From Oscillospiraceae bacterium (GTDB lineage Bacteria; Bacillota; Clostridia; Oscillospirales; Ruminococcaceae), in assembly GCA_018110825.1 (NCBI GenBank), contig JAGBCL010000059.1, positions 1-64,000 on the forward strand: a stretch of 64,000 bases of DNA. Reading direction: 5' to 3'. The notes beneath the pieces were generated by a model that did not search any database, was not told the DNA's origin, and saw only the letters and a program-made list of their open reading frames with translations. Shown in pieces: positions 50,239-60,056 of the stretch. Every line of letters begins with the position of its first letter. The first letter of the stretch is position 1. A program made the translations under genes and the position numbers.

Positions 50239-52173
50239 TTACATTCTTCCTCGGCTGTAGCCGTGGTGTTTGCGGTGGGTTGCCTTTTCATAATACATAA
50301 GTTCGTCAGCAGATTTGATAAACTCATCAAGGCTTGTATCCAAAGGCGGAACAAGCGAATAAATGCCGCGGCTTGCACTGACCGTATACGGCTTGCCGGA
50401 AGCAGCGTTGTAGTTATCAATGAATTCCTGAAACTTTTTCATAAAGTCAGCGGAGTAATTTTCACAGGGACAAGCACCTGCAGCGATATATTCATCACCC
50501 CCGAAACGGGCAATGATTATTTCTTCGCCGTCGGATACAGAAAGCAGAGCGTCGGCAATCGTGGTGATTGCAGCATCACCCTCGCTGTGCCCATAGGTGT
50601 CATTGATTCCCTTGAGATTATCAAGGTCAACGGAAAGCACCATAAATCTTGTCTGGTTGCTGCGGCATCGATTGTAAATCTTCGGCACAAGCTGGTAAAA
50701 ACCTCTGCGGTTGTAAAGCGAGGTCATAGAGTCATGAATATACATATCCTCAAGCCTGTTGACAACGGATTTGAGTTCCGATTGGATTCTTGCATTTTCA
50801 AGAACACGGCTGATATTATGTAACAGTGAACGGAGTATATGATAGTTACGCATTGTGCGTGTAAATTCAAGTGCAAAATAACCTATTGTTCTGTCACGGA
50901 AATTAATCGGCAGGAACATTATATTATTATACTTCTCCATAACCTTTTTGAAATTCGGAACAAGTTCAGATGATTCAAAAGGTTCGAGAGTGTCAAATTC
51001 GCAGTCATTGAGACCACGGATGACGTGCTTCATAATTTTTGTATAACCGAAACGCTGATAGTTCTGTGATGAATTTGAAATATCTTCTATTCTGGTTACA
51101 TCTGTAATAAAGTTATCACATATACAAAGCCAGCATTCCTTGGTCCATGCAGATGAAAGGAAAGGCTTGATATTTTCCAGTGTTTCTTCAAATGAACTGC
51201 TGTTTGTGACAGCTTCCGACATTGTAATCAGACTATCTGAAAAACCGTTCCATAAATCGATGCGTCCGTAAAGGTCATGCTTCAATTCGTTGTCGTCGGA
51301 AGAAAGTCTTGCAGGTTCACATCCGCAGGACTCACGGTAGAGGATTGTACCTTCTACTTTTTCACTTCCTTCAACAGCTATATCGCCGTTGAGAATCTGC
51401 ATCACACGGTTTGCAGCGGTGGTTCCGGCTGAATTGATATCCAGCATAAGAGTTGTAATGGATGGGAAATAAGTATTGCCCTCTGGAATTCCATCGATAC
51501 CTGTAACGATTACATCATCTGGAACATTGAATCCGAGTTCATTGAGTTTGCCGCAGACACCAACGGCCATGGAATCGTTTGCACAAACAAAAGCATCAGG
51601 CATTGAGCCGAACTTGTCATAGTGTCTCTGTACAGCATCTGCAGCGGCAGACCACCAGAAATAACCATAGTCTACGTTATCATCGGTAACTTCAAGATTA
51701 TATTCGGCCATAACTTTTCTGAATATATTTTCTCTTGCATCCGATTCTTCGTTGCCTTTGCTTCCGCCGAGAAATTTGATATTTTTAGCACCATGTTTTG
51801 TAATGACATGGCGGACCATTTCTTCCAGAGCATCAACGTATCCAAGAGAAATATTGTATGCGCCTGCGATGTAGCCGTCGATGGAGATTATTGGAATGTT
51901 ATGTTCGCCTGCTTTTTTTATAACAGAATCCTTAACATCTGAAAGCAGAACGGTAAGTGATAGAATAACAACTGCATCAATAATTTCATAATTAATCAGA
52001 TTGAATATGTTTAATTCGCCCTTATTATGTGCAGTATCATCGGAGTTGCTGGAAAGGGATTGAAACCATAGTACACGGCAATCATTTTCTGCACATTTTT
52101 CTATAAAACTCTGTACAAGAGGGCTGTGATAGGAATCATCAGTGCCGCATGAAATCAATGCGATAATCTTCAT
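50239..52173 (-). CDS. LacI-type periplasmic-binding-fold sensor fused to GGDEF diguanylate cyclase
   Basis: A 644-residue cytosolic protein without a DNA-binding domain. Residues 1-290 are a LacI/PBP-type ligand domain (AFVCANDSMAVGVCGKLNELG, VTGIDGIPEG, PSITTLMLD). About 300-480 is GAF-like, ending in a coiled helix. The last 165 residues are a GGDEF domain with SLYNRRGFYQLV and RFGGDEYIAAG, so cyclic-di-GMP synthesis is expected. No RxxD inhibitory site is evident. A sugar would be the natural ligand (inference). ATG 52173 follows AAAGGAGA. Nothing obvious is co-transcribed. Confidence 0.9.
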   Translation of the reverse strand: MKIIALISCGTDDSYHSPLVQSFIEKCAENDCRVLWFQSLSSNSDDTAHNKGELNIFNLINYEIIDAVVILSLTVLLSDVKDSVIKKAGEHNIPIISIDGYIAGAYNISLGYVDALEEMVRHVITKHGAKNIKFLGGSKGNEESDARENIFRKVMAEYNLEVTDDNVDYGYFWWSAAADAVQRHYDKFGSMPDAFVCANDSMAVGVCGKLNELGFNVPDDVIVTGIDGIPEGNTYFPSITTLMLDINSAGTTAANRVMQILNGDIAVEGSEKVEGTILYRESCGCEPARLSSDDNELKHDLYGRIDLWNGFSDSLITMSEAVTNSSSFEETLENIKPFLSSAWTKECWLCICDNFITDVTRIEDISNSSQNYQRFGYTKIMKHVIRGLNDCEFDTLEPFESSELVPNFKKVMEKYNNIMFLPINFRDRTIGYFALEFTRTMRNYHILRSLLHNISRVLENARIQSELKSVVNRLEDMYIHDSMTSLYNRRGFYQLVPKIYNRCRSNQTRFMVLSVDLDNLKGINDTYGHSEGDAAITTIADALLSVSDGEEIIIARFGGDEYIAAGACPCENYSADFMKKFQEFIDNYNAASGKPYTVSASRGIYSLVPPLDTSLDEFIKSADELMYYEKATHRKHHGYSRGRM

Positions 52174-52290
52174 GGTTCGTTCTCCTTTCATCAGTATATA
52201 CACATATATAATATCATAAACCTACACTTTAAATAATTGTGAGAATATTTCCTATATGTTAATAAACAATTAATTTGTTGACGTTATAAA

Positions 52291-52327
52291 ACAAAAAGCA
52301 CAGTAATTAATAAAAATTACTGTGCTT
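52291..52327 (-). terminator. Terminator of the 93-aa hypothetical gene
   Basis: AAGCACAGTAATT/AATTACTGTGCTT is a perfect 13-bp stem, followed on the minus strand by TTTGTTTT. Confidence 0.93.
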
Positions 52328-52354
52328 AATGACAAAACAATTAATCAAAAAAGA

Positions 52355-52636
52355 TTACTTTCTTGAAAGCCACGCATAAGCGATATCCAGTGCCTCGTAA
52401 AGACTTGTTTTTTCACTTTGCTTTACAACACGTTCAATAGGATTGAGTGTTTCATCTGTTGCCATTTTATAGAGTTTAACCTTGCTGGCTACATCCATAT
52501 CGCCGACTTTGGTCTTTTCAGTAATCTGCATCCAGACTACGTACTGGTCGCTCATATTTCCGTAGTAGATTTCATCTTTTTTTCTCACAAGAGGGTAACC
52601 CTTATAGCGGAGAAATCCGTTTGTATTTTCTGCCAT
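52355..52636 (-). CDS. Hypothetical small protein (93 aa)
   Basis: A soluble protein of 93 residues with two features: a beta-hairpin core (FLRYKGYPLVRKKDEIYYGNMSDQYVVWMQI) and a C-terminal helix (TSLYEALDIAYAWLSRK). The residue pattern suggests a compact alpha/beta fold. I recognise no family. AGAAGGAGG seven bases before the ATG and a perfect terminator show it is a genuine, monocistronic gene. An earlier in-frame ATG is less likely because it lacks a ribosome site. Confidence 0.82.
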   Translation of the reverse strand: MAENTNGFLRYKGYPLVRKKDEIYYGNMSDQYVVWMQITEKTKVGDMDVASKVKLYKMATDETLNPIERVVKQSEKTSLYEALDIAYAWLSRK

Positions 52637-52794
52637 TTCAAATCCTCCTTCTAAGTTGCTGAAATTGTTCATTAATATTATAGCATAGATTATTCACAAA
52701 ATCAAGCGAAATTATTAAAAATGAACATAATATTTTCATTTGCGGTCAGCAGTCTTATTATTTTAGCATATAAGACCTGTGAAATTTGTCGCAA

Positions 52795-54240
52795 TTACCA
52801 GTTCGTAACGATATCATCACCGTTTTTGTACAGCTCAAGATTTGAAATAAATCTGTCAACGTAAGCAGAAGCACATTTATATGTTACCTTGCCGTTGAGG
52901 CGGATAATTGATTGTCTGTTGTCAGATGGGATAAATTCAATCAAATCGTTTCCGTCAGCAGTTCTGATATCAATTGTAAGTACCGGTTCAACGGTTGTTT
53001 CTTCGAAATAAACATCACTGCTTGGAGCACGGAGAATGAACTGATACAAATTCTTGAATGCATCCGGGTCAGCAGTCTGACCGTCAAGTGTTACAGCAAA
53101 GTCATCTGCATTGCTTCCGGTTATTTCAAAATCAAGCTTTGAATCTGCTGTTGTGATATCCACAGAGGTGACATCGTAAATATAGTTGCTGGTAAACATT
53201 GTTGTTGTGATTTCCAGAGGTTTGACAGTAAGCCATGGGAGAAGAGATTTCTTAAAAACATAGATTATGTCAATTCCCTCGACGTAGACAAAGCGTCCGT
53301 TATTGCCAAGCTCGTCAACAATTTCATTACCAATTGTAAGCTTTAGATTGCCGATGTCTGACTCAACCGTAAGAACAGCACTTGGTTCAGTAATTCCGCA
53401 GGTAACCATATCATTTTCGTCAGGATTTACAATACCGAGTTCTGTAGCTGTAAGTCCGAATACACCGTTTGTTACAGGGTCACTGGTATCAGGATTGAGC
53501 TCACGGAAAACAGGGCTGGTGATAACGTACAATGAAGAGTTCGTAACCATATTATTCTCATCGTCAAGACGTTTATCATACTCAATCACGATATCATAAT
53601 CAATATCGGGACGGCTGATTGTCATCTTGTTAATTACAGCTTCGCTGGCTGCAGCGGGATAAACTGTTTTTACAACAGCAGCCCACTTATCATTGAGATA
53701 ATAGCTCATTTCGCCAACGTTTACAGTATAAACTGCAGGATCGCCCTCCATCATAAAATAGTAAGCTGTACCCTTTGGAGTCTTGTTGCCGACATAAAGC
53801 TTTCTGACAGTGTTATCGCTGTTTGAGAATTGTGCAGTAACCGTAGCTAGTGGAGCATCAAAACCATAAATGGAAATATCTTCAGGATTTTCAGCAACAG
53901 TCTGCTGAGCAGTAACGGAGATTGCATTTTCAATAAGACCGGTGATAATGCTGTTGCTGAGAGGGAGATTGGAAAGCTCCATTATTGTCCAGACATTCTG
54001 ACCGTCTGCAGTAACTCGCTCAACCTCATAGGTGCCATGCTCATTTTCAATTGTAAGAAGAGCAAGGTCATCAAGTTTGTTGCTGTAAAGAAGAGATGTT
54101 GTTACTTCTGTTTCAGCGGTATCAGCTGTCGGCGTTTCAGCGGTTGTGTCATTTTTGCTGATGCTGAGAAAAACCAGCAATCCGGCAAGAACAGCAACAA
54201 CAACAGCACATATAATGATAAGTCTGATATTTTTTTTCAT
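52795..54240 (-). CDS. DUF4340-type extracytoplasmic protein of a Gld-like ABC system
   Basis: A 481-residue protein with one N-terminal membrane anchor (IRLIIICAVVVAVLAGLLVFLSI). A large beta-rich extracytoplasmic part follows, built of repeated modules (LLTIENEHGTYEVERV, VTAQFSNSDNTVRKLYVGNKTPKGTAYYF-like). This matches DUF4340 proteins that accompany GldG-type ABC operons. It is the last gene of four, 17 bases after the GldG-like gene. The cargo is unknown. Confidence 0.87.
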   Translation of the reverse strand: MKKNIRLIIICAVVVAVLAGLLVFLSISKNDTTAETPTADTAETEVTTSLLYSNKLDDLALLTIENEHGTYEVERVTADGQNVWTIMELSNLPLSNSIITGLIENAISVTAQQTVAENPEDISIYGFDAPLATVTAQFSNSDNTVRKLYVGNKTPKGTAYYFMMEGDPAVYTVNVGEMSYYLNDKWAAVVKTVYPAAASEAVINKMTISRPDIDYDIVIEYDKRLDDENNMVTNSSLYVITSPVFRELNPDTSDPVTNGVFGLTATELGIVNPDENDMVTCGITEPSAVLTVESDIGNLKLTIGNEIVDELGNNGRFVYVEGIDIIYVFKKSLLPWLTVKPLEITTTMFTSNYIYDVTSVDITTADSKLDFEITGSNADDFAVTLDGQTADPDAFKNLYQFILRAPSSDVYFEETTVEPVLTIDIRTADGNDLIEFIPSDNRQSIIRLNGKVTYKCASAYVDRFISNLELYKNGDDIVTNW

Positions 54241-54257
54241 TTTCAAGTTCCTTCCTG

Positions 54258-55748
54258 TTACTTATGACGTCTTCTGAGCCATACAACAATACCTGTTATT
54301 GCAACAGCAGCAGGGAGAATGAATACAAGGATATTTCTGAGAGTGTAGTACTGTGAAGCAGTAATTTGGAAAGTATCACCAGAGAGATCCTTTTCAACGA
54401 TGTAGATACCGTTTTCTTTTCCTGAAATCTTGTTCAGGATAGAAACAAAGTAGTCACCGTTGTTATAGTAGGTAGCAGATGTAATATCAGGACGGAGCAT
54501 CTGGTCTGAGCCGAATACAACAATGTTGGAAAGAACCTGTTCGTGTTCGGTGAAGGTATACTTGTAGGAAAGCACAATCATAGGAATGGGTTTTTCCTCA
54601 ATTGCAGGCATAACACCTGTTTCAGCATATTCCTGCTGTATTTCATTGGTAAAGGCAATACCTGTTTCAGAAGTATTGAGAAGGGAAGTAACGAATACAT
54701 TGTCTCTGAAATCGAAAAGAATTTCGATAGGACGTGCATAGTAGGAAACAACAGGAGCATCAATATTTTCTGGAGCAATACCTGATGTGTAGTCATTTTC
54801 TTCAATAAACGTACCAAAGCCATAGCCGTAATAGTTAGGGTCAAGATTTTGCTGATTGCTGTCGCTGACAAAACCACCATTTACAACAATGCCCCATTCT
54901 GCAAGGAATGCGTCGATGTTCGGGGTTTCGTTCTGCTCCATACTTGCAAGATAAATCATATTCTTGCCGTAATTACCGCCGTTTTCCATAAATGTATAAA
55001 GCTTGTTGATAACTTCAGGAGCAAGGTCATTCATAGGTGCGTTAAGCACGAGAAGGTCAGCATCAGCAGGAATTTCTTCTGTGAGCGGGTCAACCGTAAG
55101 AAGGTCAAATCCGTTTGAGCTGAGCATGGACTGAACATTTTCACCAACAGTGCTCTGTGTTGTAACATTGAGGTAGACAGCTGTCTTAGGCTCGGGGTCT
55201 GTGATATACATAATCGCAGATGTAAGAGTCTGCTCAGCTTTTGATGACACGATTTCCTGTGTGAAATAATAGTAGTTGATCTCAGTATTGAAAAGGTCAG
55301 CGGTGGAGAGAACTCTTATACGCTTTGTATCCTCATTGAAGATTACGATACTACTATCGCTGATTGTTCCGTCGTAGTATTTCTTGTACTTTTCAACATA
55401 GGTAGGGTTGGTAGTCATATCAACAAAATTTACAGTAATTTTATCACTGTTGTACTCATATTTTTTCAACACTTCGTAAGCCTGACGGAAATAAAGGTTC
55501 TGATGATTCTTGAAAGTATATTCATCAACAGTTGTACAGATTTCAACATTTTCAGTCAGTGTAGCAAGGTAATCCTTGGTTTCCTGGCTGATTTCAAAGT
55601 CCTTGTTGGGAGTAAGGTCGAAGGACATGTTGTAGCTTTCGGAAAGAATAGAAAGCACAGCGTTAAGGAGAATAACCATTGCAACAACAACAGCTGTTAT
55701 CACCACAGCGGCTGTGCCGTATTTAAGTTTTTTCTTGTTAATCTTCAT
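54258..55748 (-). CDS. GldG-like ABC-transporter auxiliary protein
   Basis: A 496-residue protein. An N-terminal membrane helix (VVITAVVVAMVILLNAVLSIL) and a C-terminal one (ILVFILPAAVAITGIVVW) flank an extracytoplasmic ABC_transp_aux-type domain (LTSAIMYITDPEPKTAVYLNV, GGNYGKNMIYLAS). GldG is an ABC component needed for gliding in Bacteroidetes, and Firmicute versions have no known gliding role. It follows the permease gene by 18 bases. Confidence 0.88.
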   Translation of the reverse strand: MKINKKKLKYGTAAVVITAVVVAMVILLNAVLSILSESYNMSFDLTPNKDFEISQETKDYLATLTENVEICTTVDEYTFKNHQNLYFRQAYEVLKKYEYNSDKITVNFVDMTTNPTYVEKYKKYYDGTISDSSIVIFNEDTKRIRVLSTADLFNTEINYYYFTQEIVSSKAEQTLTSAIMYITDPEPKTAVYLNVTTQSTVGENVQSMLSSNGFDLLTVDPLTEEIPADADLLVLNAPMNDLAPEVINKLYTFMENGGNYGKNMIYLASMEQNETPNIDAFLAEWGIVVNGGFVSDSNQQNLDPNYYGYGFGTFIEENDYTSGIAPENIDAPVVSYYARPIEILFDFRDNVFVTSLLNTSETGIAFTNEIQQEYAETGVMPAIEEKPIPMIVLSYKYTFTEHEQVLSNIVVFGSDQMLRPDITSATYYNNGDYFVSILNKISGKENGIYIVEKDLSGDTFQITASQYYTLRNILVFILPAAVAITGIVVWLRRRHK

Positions 55749-55766
55749 AGCAGCAAACCTCCTTTA

Positions 55767-56474
55767 TTATGACCAGCGGCGCTTTTCAAGCACACGCATG
55801 GTAAGAAAGTTGAAGATGAAAATTGTGCTGATGAAGAACACAATGTTTGGAATTGAGAAAATCCCCTGAGAGAATTCAGCGTATCTTGAATAGAAACCGA
55901 GGGATGACATTACCTTTCTGAGCCATTCAATCTGAACATTCGCAGCAAGCATATCAATGAGGTAGAACAGCATAATGATGATGAAGCTGAGAATTGCGGA
56001 AACGACCTGGTTTTCAGTTGTTGCTGAGATGAATGTACCGATTGCAATGAAACTTGCGCCGAGAAGGAGAAGAGCAGCAAGATTACCGATAACGGTTGCC
56101 CACGCTACACCACCCGCAAGATAAACAAGCACAACGATGTACACGATGTAGATTGCCATTGCGCAAAGGAACACGCACACAGAAGCAAGGAACTTGCCTG
56201 CAACAATCGAAAACAGATTTACAGGTGCTGTCAGCAGACACTGGTCGGTACGCTGACGGAGTTCCTCTGTGAAAAGTCGCATCGTTAGAAGCGGCAACAA
56301 GAACATCAGGATCATGAATACGTTTGTGAAAACGGAGGACAGGTCTGTAAGTCCGTAGTAAAGGTTGTTGTTCACGAAAAACAGCGATGAGTAGATGTAG
56401 AACACCGCAATGAAAATATAAGCGATAGGTGAGGTGAAGTATGCCTTCAGCTCACGTCTGAAAATAGCGCCCAT
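55767..56474 (-). CDS. ABC-2 type permease (GldF-like)
   Basis: A 235-residue permease with six membrane segments. It begins GAIFRRELKAYFTSPIAYIF and carries LPLLTMRLFTEELRQRTDQCLLTAPV, typical of the GldF/CcmB-like ABC-2 group. It overlaps the ATPase gene by one base. With the ATPase it would form the transporter core for the GldG and DUF4340 proteins. Confidence 0.9.
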   Translation of the reverse strand: MGAIFRRELKAYFTSPIAYIFIAVFYIYSSLFFVNNNLYYGLTDLSSVFTNVFMILMFLLPLLTMRLFTEELRQRTDQCLLTAPVNLFSIVAGKFLASVCVFLCAMAIYIVYIVVLVYLAGGVAWATVIGNLAALLLLGASFIAIGTFISATTENQVVSAILSFIIIMLFYLIDMLAANVQIEWLRKVMSSLGFYSRYAEFSQGIFSIPNIVFFISTIFIFNFLTMRVLEKRRWS

Positions 56475-57547
56475 TATTCCTCACCTTCCTTTTCATCAAT
56501 AGCTTCAGCAGAAGCTTCATCTGCCTTTTTGGCAAGCTTGTCATATTCTTCAGCCTTAGCGTCAGCAGCTTCAGCTTTAGCTTCTGCATCATTTTTCTTA
56601 GTGTTGATAACAACATCATCGCCCATTGTAATCTTGAGGAAGATGTCTTCAAGAGTCATTTCAGTTGTCTTGAGTCCGAGAATTACCCAGTTTCTTGCAA
56701 CAACTCTCTTGAACAATTCACGGCGAAGGTCAACGCCTTCCTTAGCCTCTATTTCGTAATCAAAGATACCCTTTTCACGTTCCATATCCGCAACAACGGA
56801 TACAACACCCGGCATATTCTTTATCATCTTGAGAATCTCGTCCTTAGGACCTTCGATTCTTGCGATAAGCTTGTGGTCGGTGGAGATATTCTTTGTGAGG
56901 TTTTCAGTTGTATCGTCAGCGGCAATCTTACCGCCGTTGATGATGATGATTCTGTCACATACAGCCTGGATTTCAGGGAGAATGTGGGAAGAAAGAATTA
57001 CTGTGTGTTTCTTGCCAAGCTTCTTGATAAGGGAGCGGATTTCGATAATCTGCTTAGGGTCAAGACCAACAGTAGGCTCGTCAAGAATAAGGATAGGCGG
57101 GTTGCCGATAAGAGCCTGCGCAAGACCTACTCTCTGTTTGTAACCCTTTGAGAGGTTGCGGATAATTCTGTTGTATACGTCCTTAATCATAACCAGATTG
57201 CAAACGTCCTCAAGGTGAGCCTTACGTGGAAGCTTGCACTTTTTCAGGTCATAGATGAAGTTGAGGTAATCCTTGACTGTCATATCAAGGTAAAGAGGAG
57301 GAATTTCGGGGAGATAGCCGATATTCTTCTTTGCTTCGATAGGGTCGTCGAGAATATCAATGCCGTTGATGAGCGCCTTGCCCTCTGTGGAGGAAATGTA
57401 GCCCGTCAGCATATTCATAGTAGTGGACTTGCCTGCACCGTTAGGGCCCAGGAAGCCTAAGATTTCGCCGTCATTGACAGTGAATGAAAGATTGTCAACA
57501 GCCTTCTTAGTGCCGTACTGCTTTGTAAGGTTCTGTACTTCAATCAT
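56474..57547 (-). CDS. ABC transporter ATPase (GldA-like)
   Basis: A 357-residue ATPase. Walker A is LGPNGAGKSTTMNML, signature NLSKGYKQRVGLAQAL, Walker B ILILDEPTVGLDP, and H-loop ILSSHIL. A regulatory extension of about 130 residues ends with an Ala/Glu/Lys-rich acidic coil. It is the first gene of the four-gene operon. ATG 57547 is preferred over a GTG at 57559 because the AAAGG site directly adjoins the GTG. Confidence 0.93.
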   Translation of the reverse strand: MIEVQNLTKQYGTKKAVDNLSFTVNDGEILGFLGPNGAGKSTTMNMLTGYISSTEGKALINGIDILDDPIEAKKNIGYLPEIPPLYLDMTVKDYLNFIYDLKKCKLPRKAHLEDVCNLVMIKDVYNRIIRNLSKGYKQRVGLAQALIGNPPILILDEPTVGLDPKQIIEIRSLIKKLGKKHTVILSSHILPEIQAVCDRIIIINGGKIAADDTTENLTKNISTDHKLIARIEGPKDEILKMIKNMPGVVSVVADMEREKGIFDYEIEAKEGVDLRRELFKRVVARNWVILGLKTTEMTLEDIFLKITMGDDVVINTKKNDAEAKAEAADAKAEEYDKLAKKADEASAEAIDEKEGEE

Positions 57548-57642
57548 TTCAGCAGCCACCTTTCAGTAGATTTTACATAATATAACTTGTAAATTATACA
57601 AGCGTAATGTGTTGATTAAGTGATAATGCTATAAAAGTCGGG

Positions 57643-59106
57643 TTAATTGCTTAAAAGCTCAATACCTTTTGCAATACGTGCAAGGCTTTCCTTCTTGCCG
57701 AGGATAGCCGCAAGCTCAACGCCGCCGCCAGGTGTGGACTGCTTGCCGGAGAGAGCCGCTCTGATAGGGAGGAGCATCCAGCCGTTCTTTACGCCGAGAG
57801 CTTCAATCTTAGCGAAAAGTGCGGAGTGGATATTTTCCTCTGTCCACGCATTATCATCAATACCCTCGAACACCTCAGCAGCAGCTTTAAGCGCTTCAAG
57901 GCTTGTTTCGGGAGTAGTCTTCATCTTCTTGTTGAAGTAAAGGTCGGTGCTGTATTCACGAAGCTCGTCAATGAAGTCAACCTTTTCAGGAATATCTGTG
58001 AAAAGCTCGGTACGTGGCTGAAGTGTCTTTACAAGAACATCAAGGTCAATGTCCTCGCTCTTGCAGGTCTGTCTGATATATGGCAGTGCAAGTGCCTTGA
58101 ACTCGTCAAGTGAAAGCTTCTTGATCCACTCGAAGTTGATAGCCTTCATTTTCACAGGGTCGAAGATAGCAGGGGACTTGGAAAGACCGCTGATGTCAAA
58201 TTCCTGTACAAGCTCTTCAAGAGTAAAGATTTCCTGTTCACCCTTAGGTGCCCAGCCGAGAAGTGCGATATAGTTGAGGATAGCAGGGATGTAGAAGCCC
58301 TTTTCCACGAAGTCGCCAAAGTAAGCGTCGCCGTCACGCTTTGAAAGCTTGTGGGTAGCGTCACGCATGATGTGTTCAACGTGAATATAGGTAGGAACTT
58401 CCCAGCCGAATGCCTCGTAGAGCAGGTTGTACTTTGGTGCGGAGGAAAGATACTCGTTACCGCGTACAACGTGAGTGATGCCCATAAGGTGGTCGTCAAC
58501 AACATTAGCGAAGTTGTAGGTCGGCATACCGTCAGCCTTGAGCAAAATCTGGTCGTCAAGGTCAGCGTTTGGTACGGTAATGTCGCCGTAAAGCTCATCG
58601 TGGAAAGTTGTTGTGCCGTCGAGAGGAACTTTCTGACGGATTACGTAAGGTACACCCTCTGCAAGAAGCTTGTCCACTTCTTCCTGAGGAAGTTCACGGC
58701 AGTGTCTGTCATAAGTCGGAGTGATACCCTTTGCACGCTGTTCCTCGTGAACCTGTTCCATACGCTCCTTTGTGCAGAAGCAGTAGTAAGCGTGACCAGA
58801 CTTAACAAGCTGTTCAGCGTATTCCTTGAAAAGCCCCATACGCTCGGACTGGATGTACGGACCAACTGGACCGCCGATGTCAGGACCTTCGTCCCATTCA
58901 AGACCGCACTTGCGGAGTGTGTCATAGATTACTTCTGTAGCACCCTCAACAAATCTGCCCTGGTCGGTGTCTTCGATACGGAGGATAAATTTTCCGCCGT
59001 ATTTTCTTGCGATAATATAAGTGTAAAGTGCAGTACGAAGATTACCGATATGCATATAGCCTGTAGGGCTTGGCGCAAATCGTGTTCTTACATTTGCTGT
59101 ATTCAT
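57643..59106 (-). CDS. gltX: Glutamyl-tRNA synthetase
   Basis: A class I synthetase charging tRNA-Glu (and tRNA-Gln where GatCAB is used). The HIGH motif is in APSPTGYMHIGNLRTALY and the KMSKR counterpart in THKLSKRDGDAYF. At 487 residues it is normal. ATG 59106 has AAAGGA at good distance; a TTG three codons upstream is the alternative and would overlap the ribF stop. It follows ribF. Confidence 0.97.
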   Translation of the reverse strand: MNTANVRTRFAPSPTGYMHIGNLRTALYTYIIARKYGGKFILRIEDTDQGRFVEGATEVIYDTLRKCGLEWDEGPDIGGPVGPYIQSERMGLFKEYAEQLVKSGHAYYCFCTKERMEQVHEEQRAKGITPTYDRHCRELPQEEVDKLLAEGVPYVIRQKVPLDGTTTFHDELYGDITVPNADLDDQILLKADGMPTYNFANVVDDHLMGITHVVRGNEYLSSAPKYNLLYEAFGWEVPTYIHVEHIMRDATHKLSKRDGDAYFGDFVEKGFYIPAILNYIALLGWAPKGEQEIFTLEELVQEFDISGLSKSPAIFDPVKMKAINFEWIKKLSLDEFKALALPYIRQTCKSEDIDLDVLVKTLQPRTELFTDIPEKVDFIDELREYSTDLYFNKKMKTTPETSLEALKAAAEVFEGIDDNAWTEENIHSALFAKIEALGVKNGWMLLPIRAALSGKQSTPGGGVELAAILGKKESLARIAKGIELLSN

Positions 59107-59111
59107 TTTTA

Positions 59112-60038
59112 TCAATCCTTTTTATTATAATTCGTTGCTGATTTTATATCCTCAGCAATCTGATTTTTCAGCTCGTCAATGCTGTCAAACTTCCTTTCCT
59201 CACGGATAAAGGAAATCAGCGAAACCTTTGCAACCTCGCCGTAAAGCTCGCCGCCCTCGAAGCCGATTATGTAGGTTTCCGCAAGGGGCACGTCGCTTCC
59301 CACGGTAGGCTTTACGCCCACGTTGGTAATGCTTCGGTAAATCCTGCCCCACACTTCTGTGCGGGAAACGTACACGCCGAATTTCGGGGTAACCTGGCGA
59401 TTGGAGAGGTACTGATTTATAGTCGGAAAATCAAGAGTGCGTCCAAGCTGTCTGCCGTAAGCGACGGGAAGCTTGAAGGTGAATTTTGAGTCAAGAAGCG
59501 AATTTGCGAGCTCAATCTGTCCGCTTCCGATAAGCTCCCTTATCATAGTTGAGGAGATACGCTGTCCGCCGTCTTCAAGGACGGGAGCAACCGTGCGTAC
59601 CTGAATACCACGTTTACGGCACATCTTGTCAAGTTCTGTAACACCGCATTCAGCACCTTTGCCAAAACGAAAATCCCGTCCGCAGATTACGAACTTTGCC
59701 GAAAGCTTGTCGCAGAGAACAAGTTCAACGAATTCCTCACCGCTTAAATTCTTGAAGTTGAGAAAATCGGGGGAGTAGATGTAGCGTACACCAAGTCTGT
59801 CAATAAGTTCAAATTTCATATCCCTTGAATGAATGTATTTTACACCGCCGTCGCCTTTTGATGTTACGGTAGCGGTGTCGAATGTGAACACGGCAGGGTC
59901 AATTCCGGGGAATTGCTCCGCAATATCGATAGCGGTACGGATAACCGTGCGGTGTCCGTGATGGATACCGTCAAAAAGTCCCATAGCAACAGCCGTGCTG
60001 TTTTTCGGTACGTCATTTGTACCTGTTAAATCGACCAT
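59112..60038 (-). CDS. ribF: Bifunctional riboflavin kinase / FAD synthetase
   Basis: Makes FMN and FAD. The N-terminal nucleotidyl-transferase has GLFDGIHHGHRTVI and ICGRDFRFGKGAECG. The C-terminal kinase has GRTLDFPTINQYL and GVYVSRTEVWG. It has 308 residues. It is the fifth gene of the infB-rbfA-nrnA-truB-ribF run, 18 bases after truB, an order seen in many bacteria. Confidence 0.96.
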   Translation of the reverse strand: MVDLTGTNDVPKNSTAVAMGLFDGIHHGHRTVIRTAIDIAEQFPGIDPAVFTFDTATVTSKGDGGVKYIHSRDMKFELIDRLGVRYIYSPDFLNFKNLSGEEFVELVLCDKLSAKFVICGRDFRFGKGAECGVTELDKMCRKRGIQVRTVAPVLEDGGQRISSTMIRELIGSGQIELANSLLDSKFTFKLPVAYGRQLGRTLDFPTINQYLSNRQVTPKFGVYVSRTEVWGRIYRSITNVGVKPTVGSDVPLAETYIIGFEGGELYGEVAKVSLISFIREERKFDSIDELKNQIAEDIKSATNYNKKD

Positions 60039-60056
60039 CCGTGTTCACTTCCTTTC

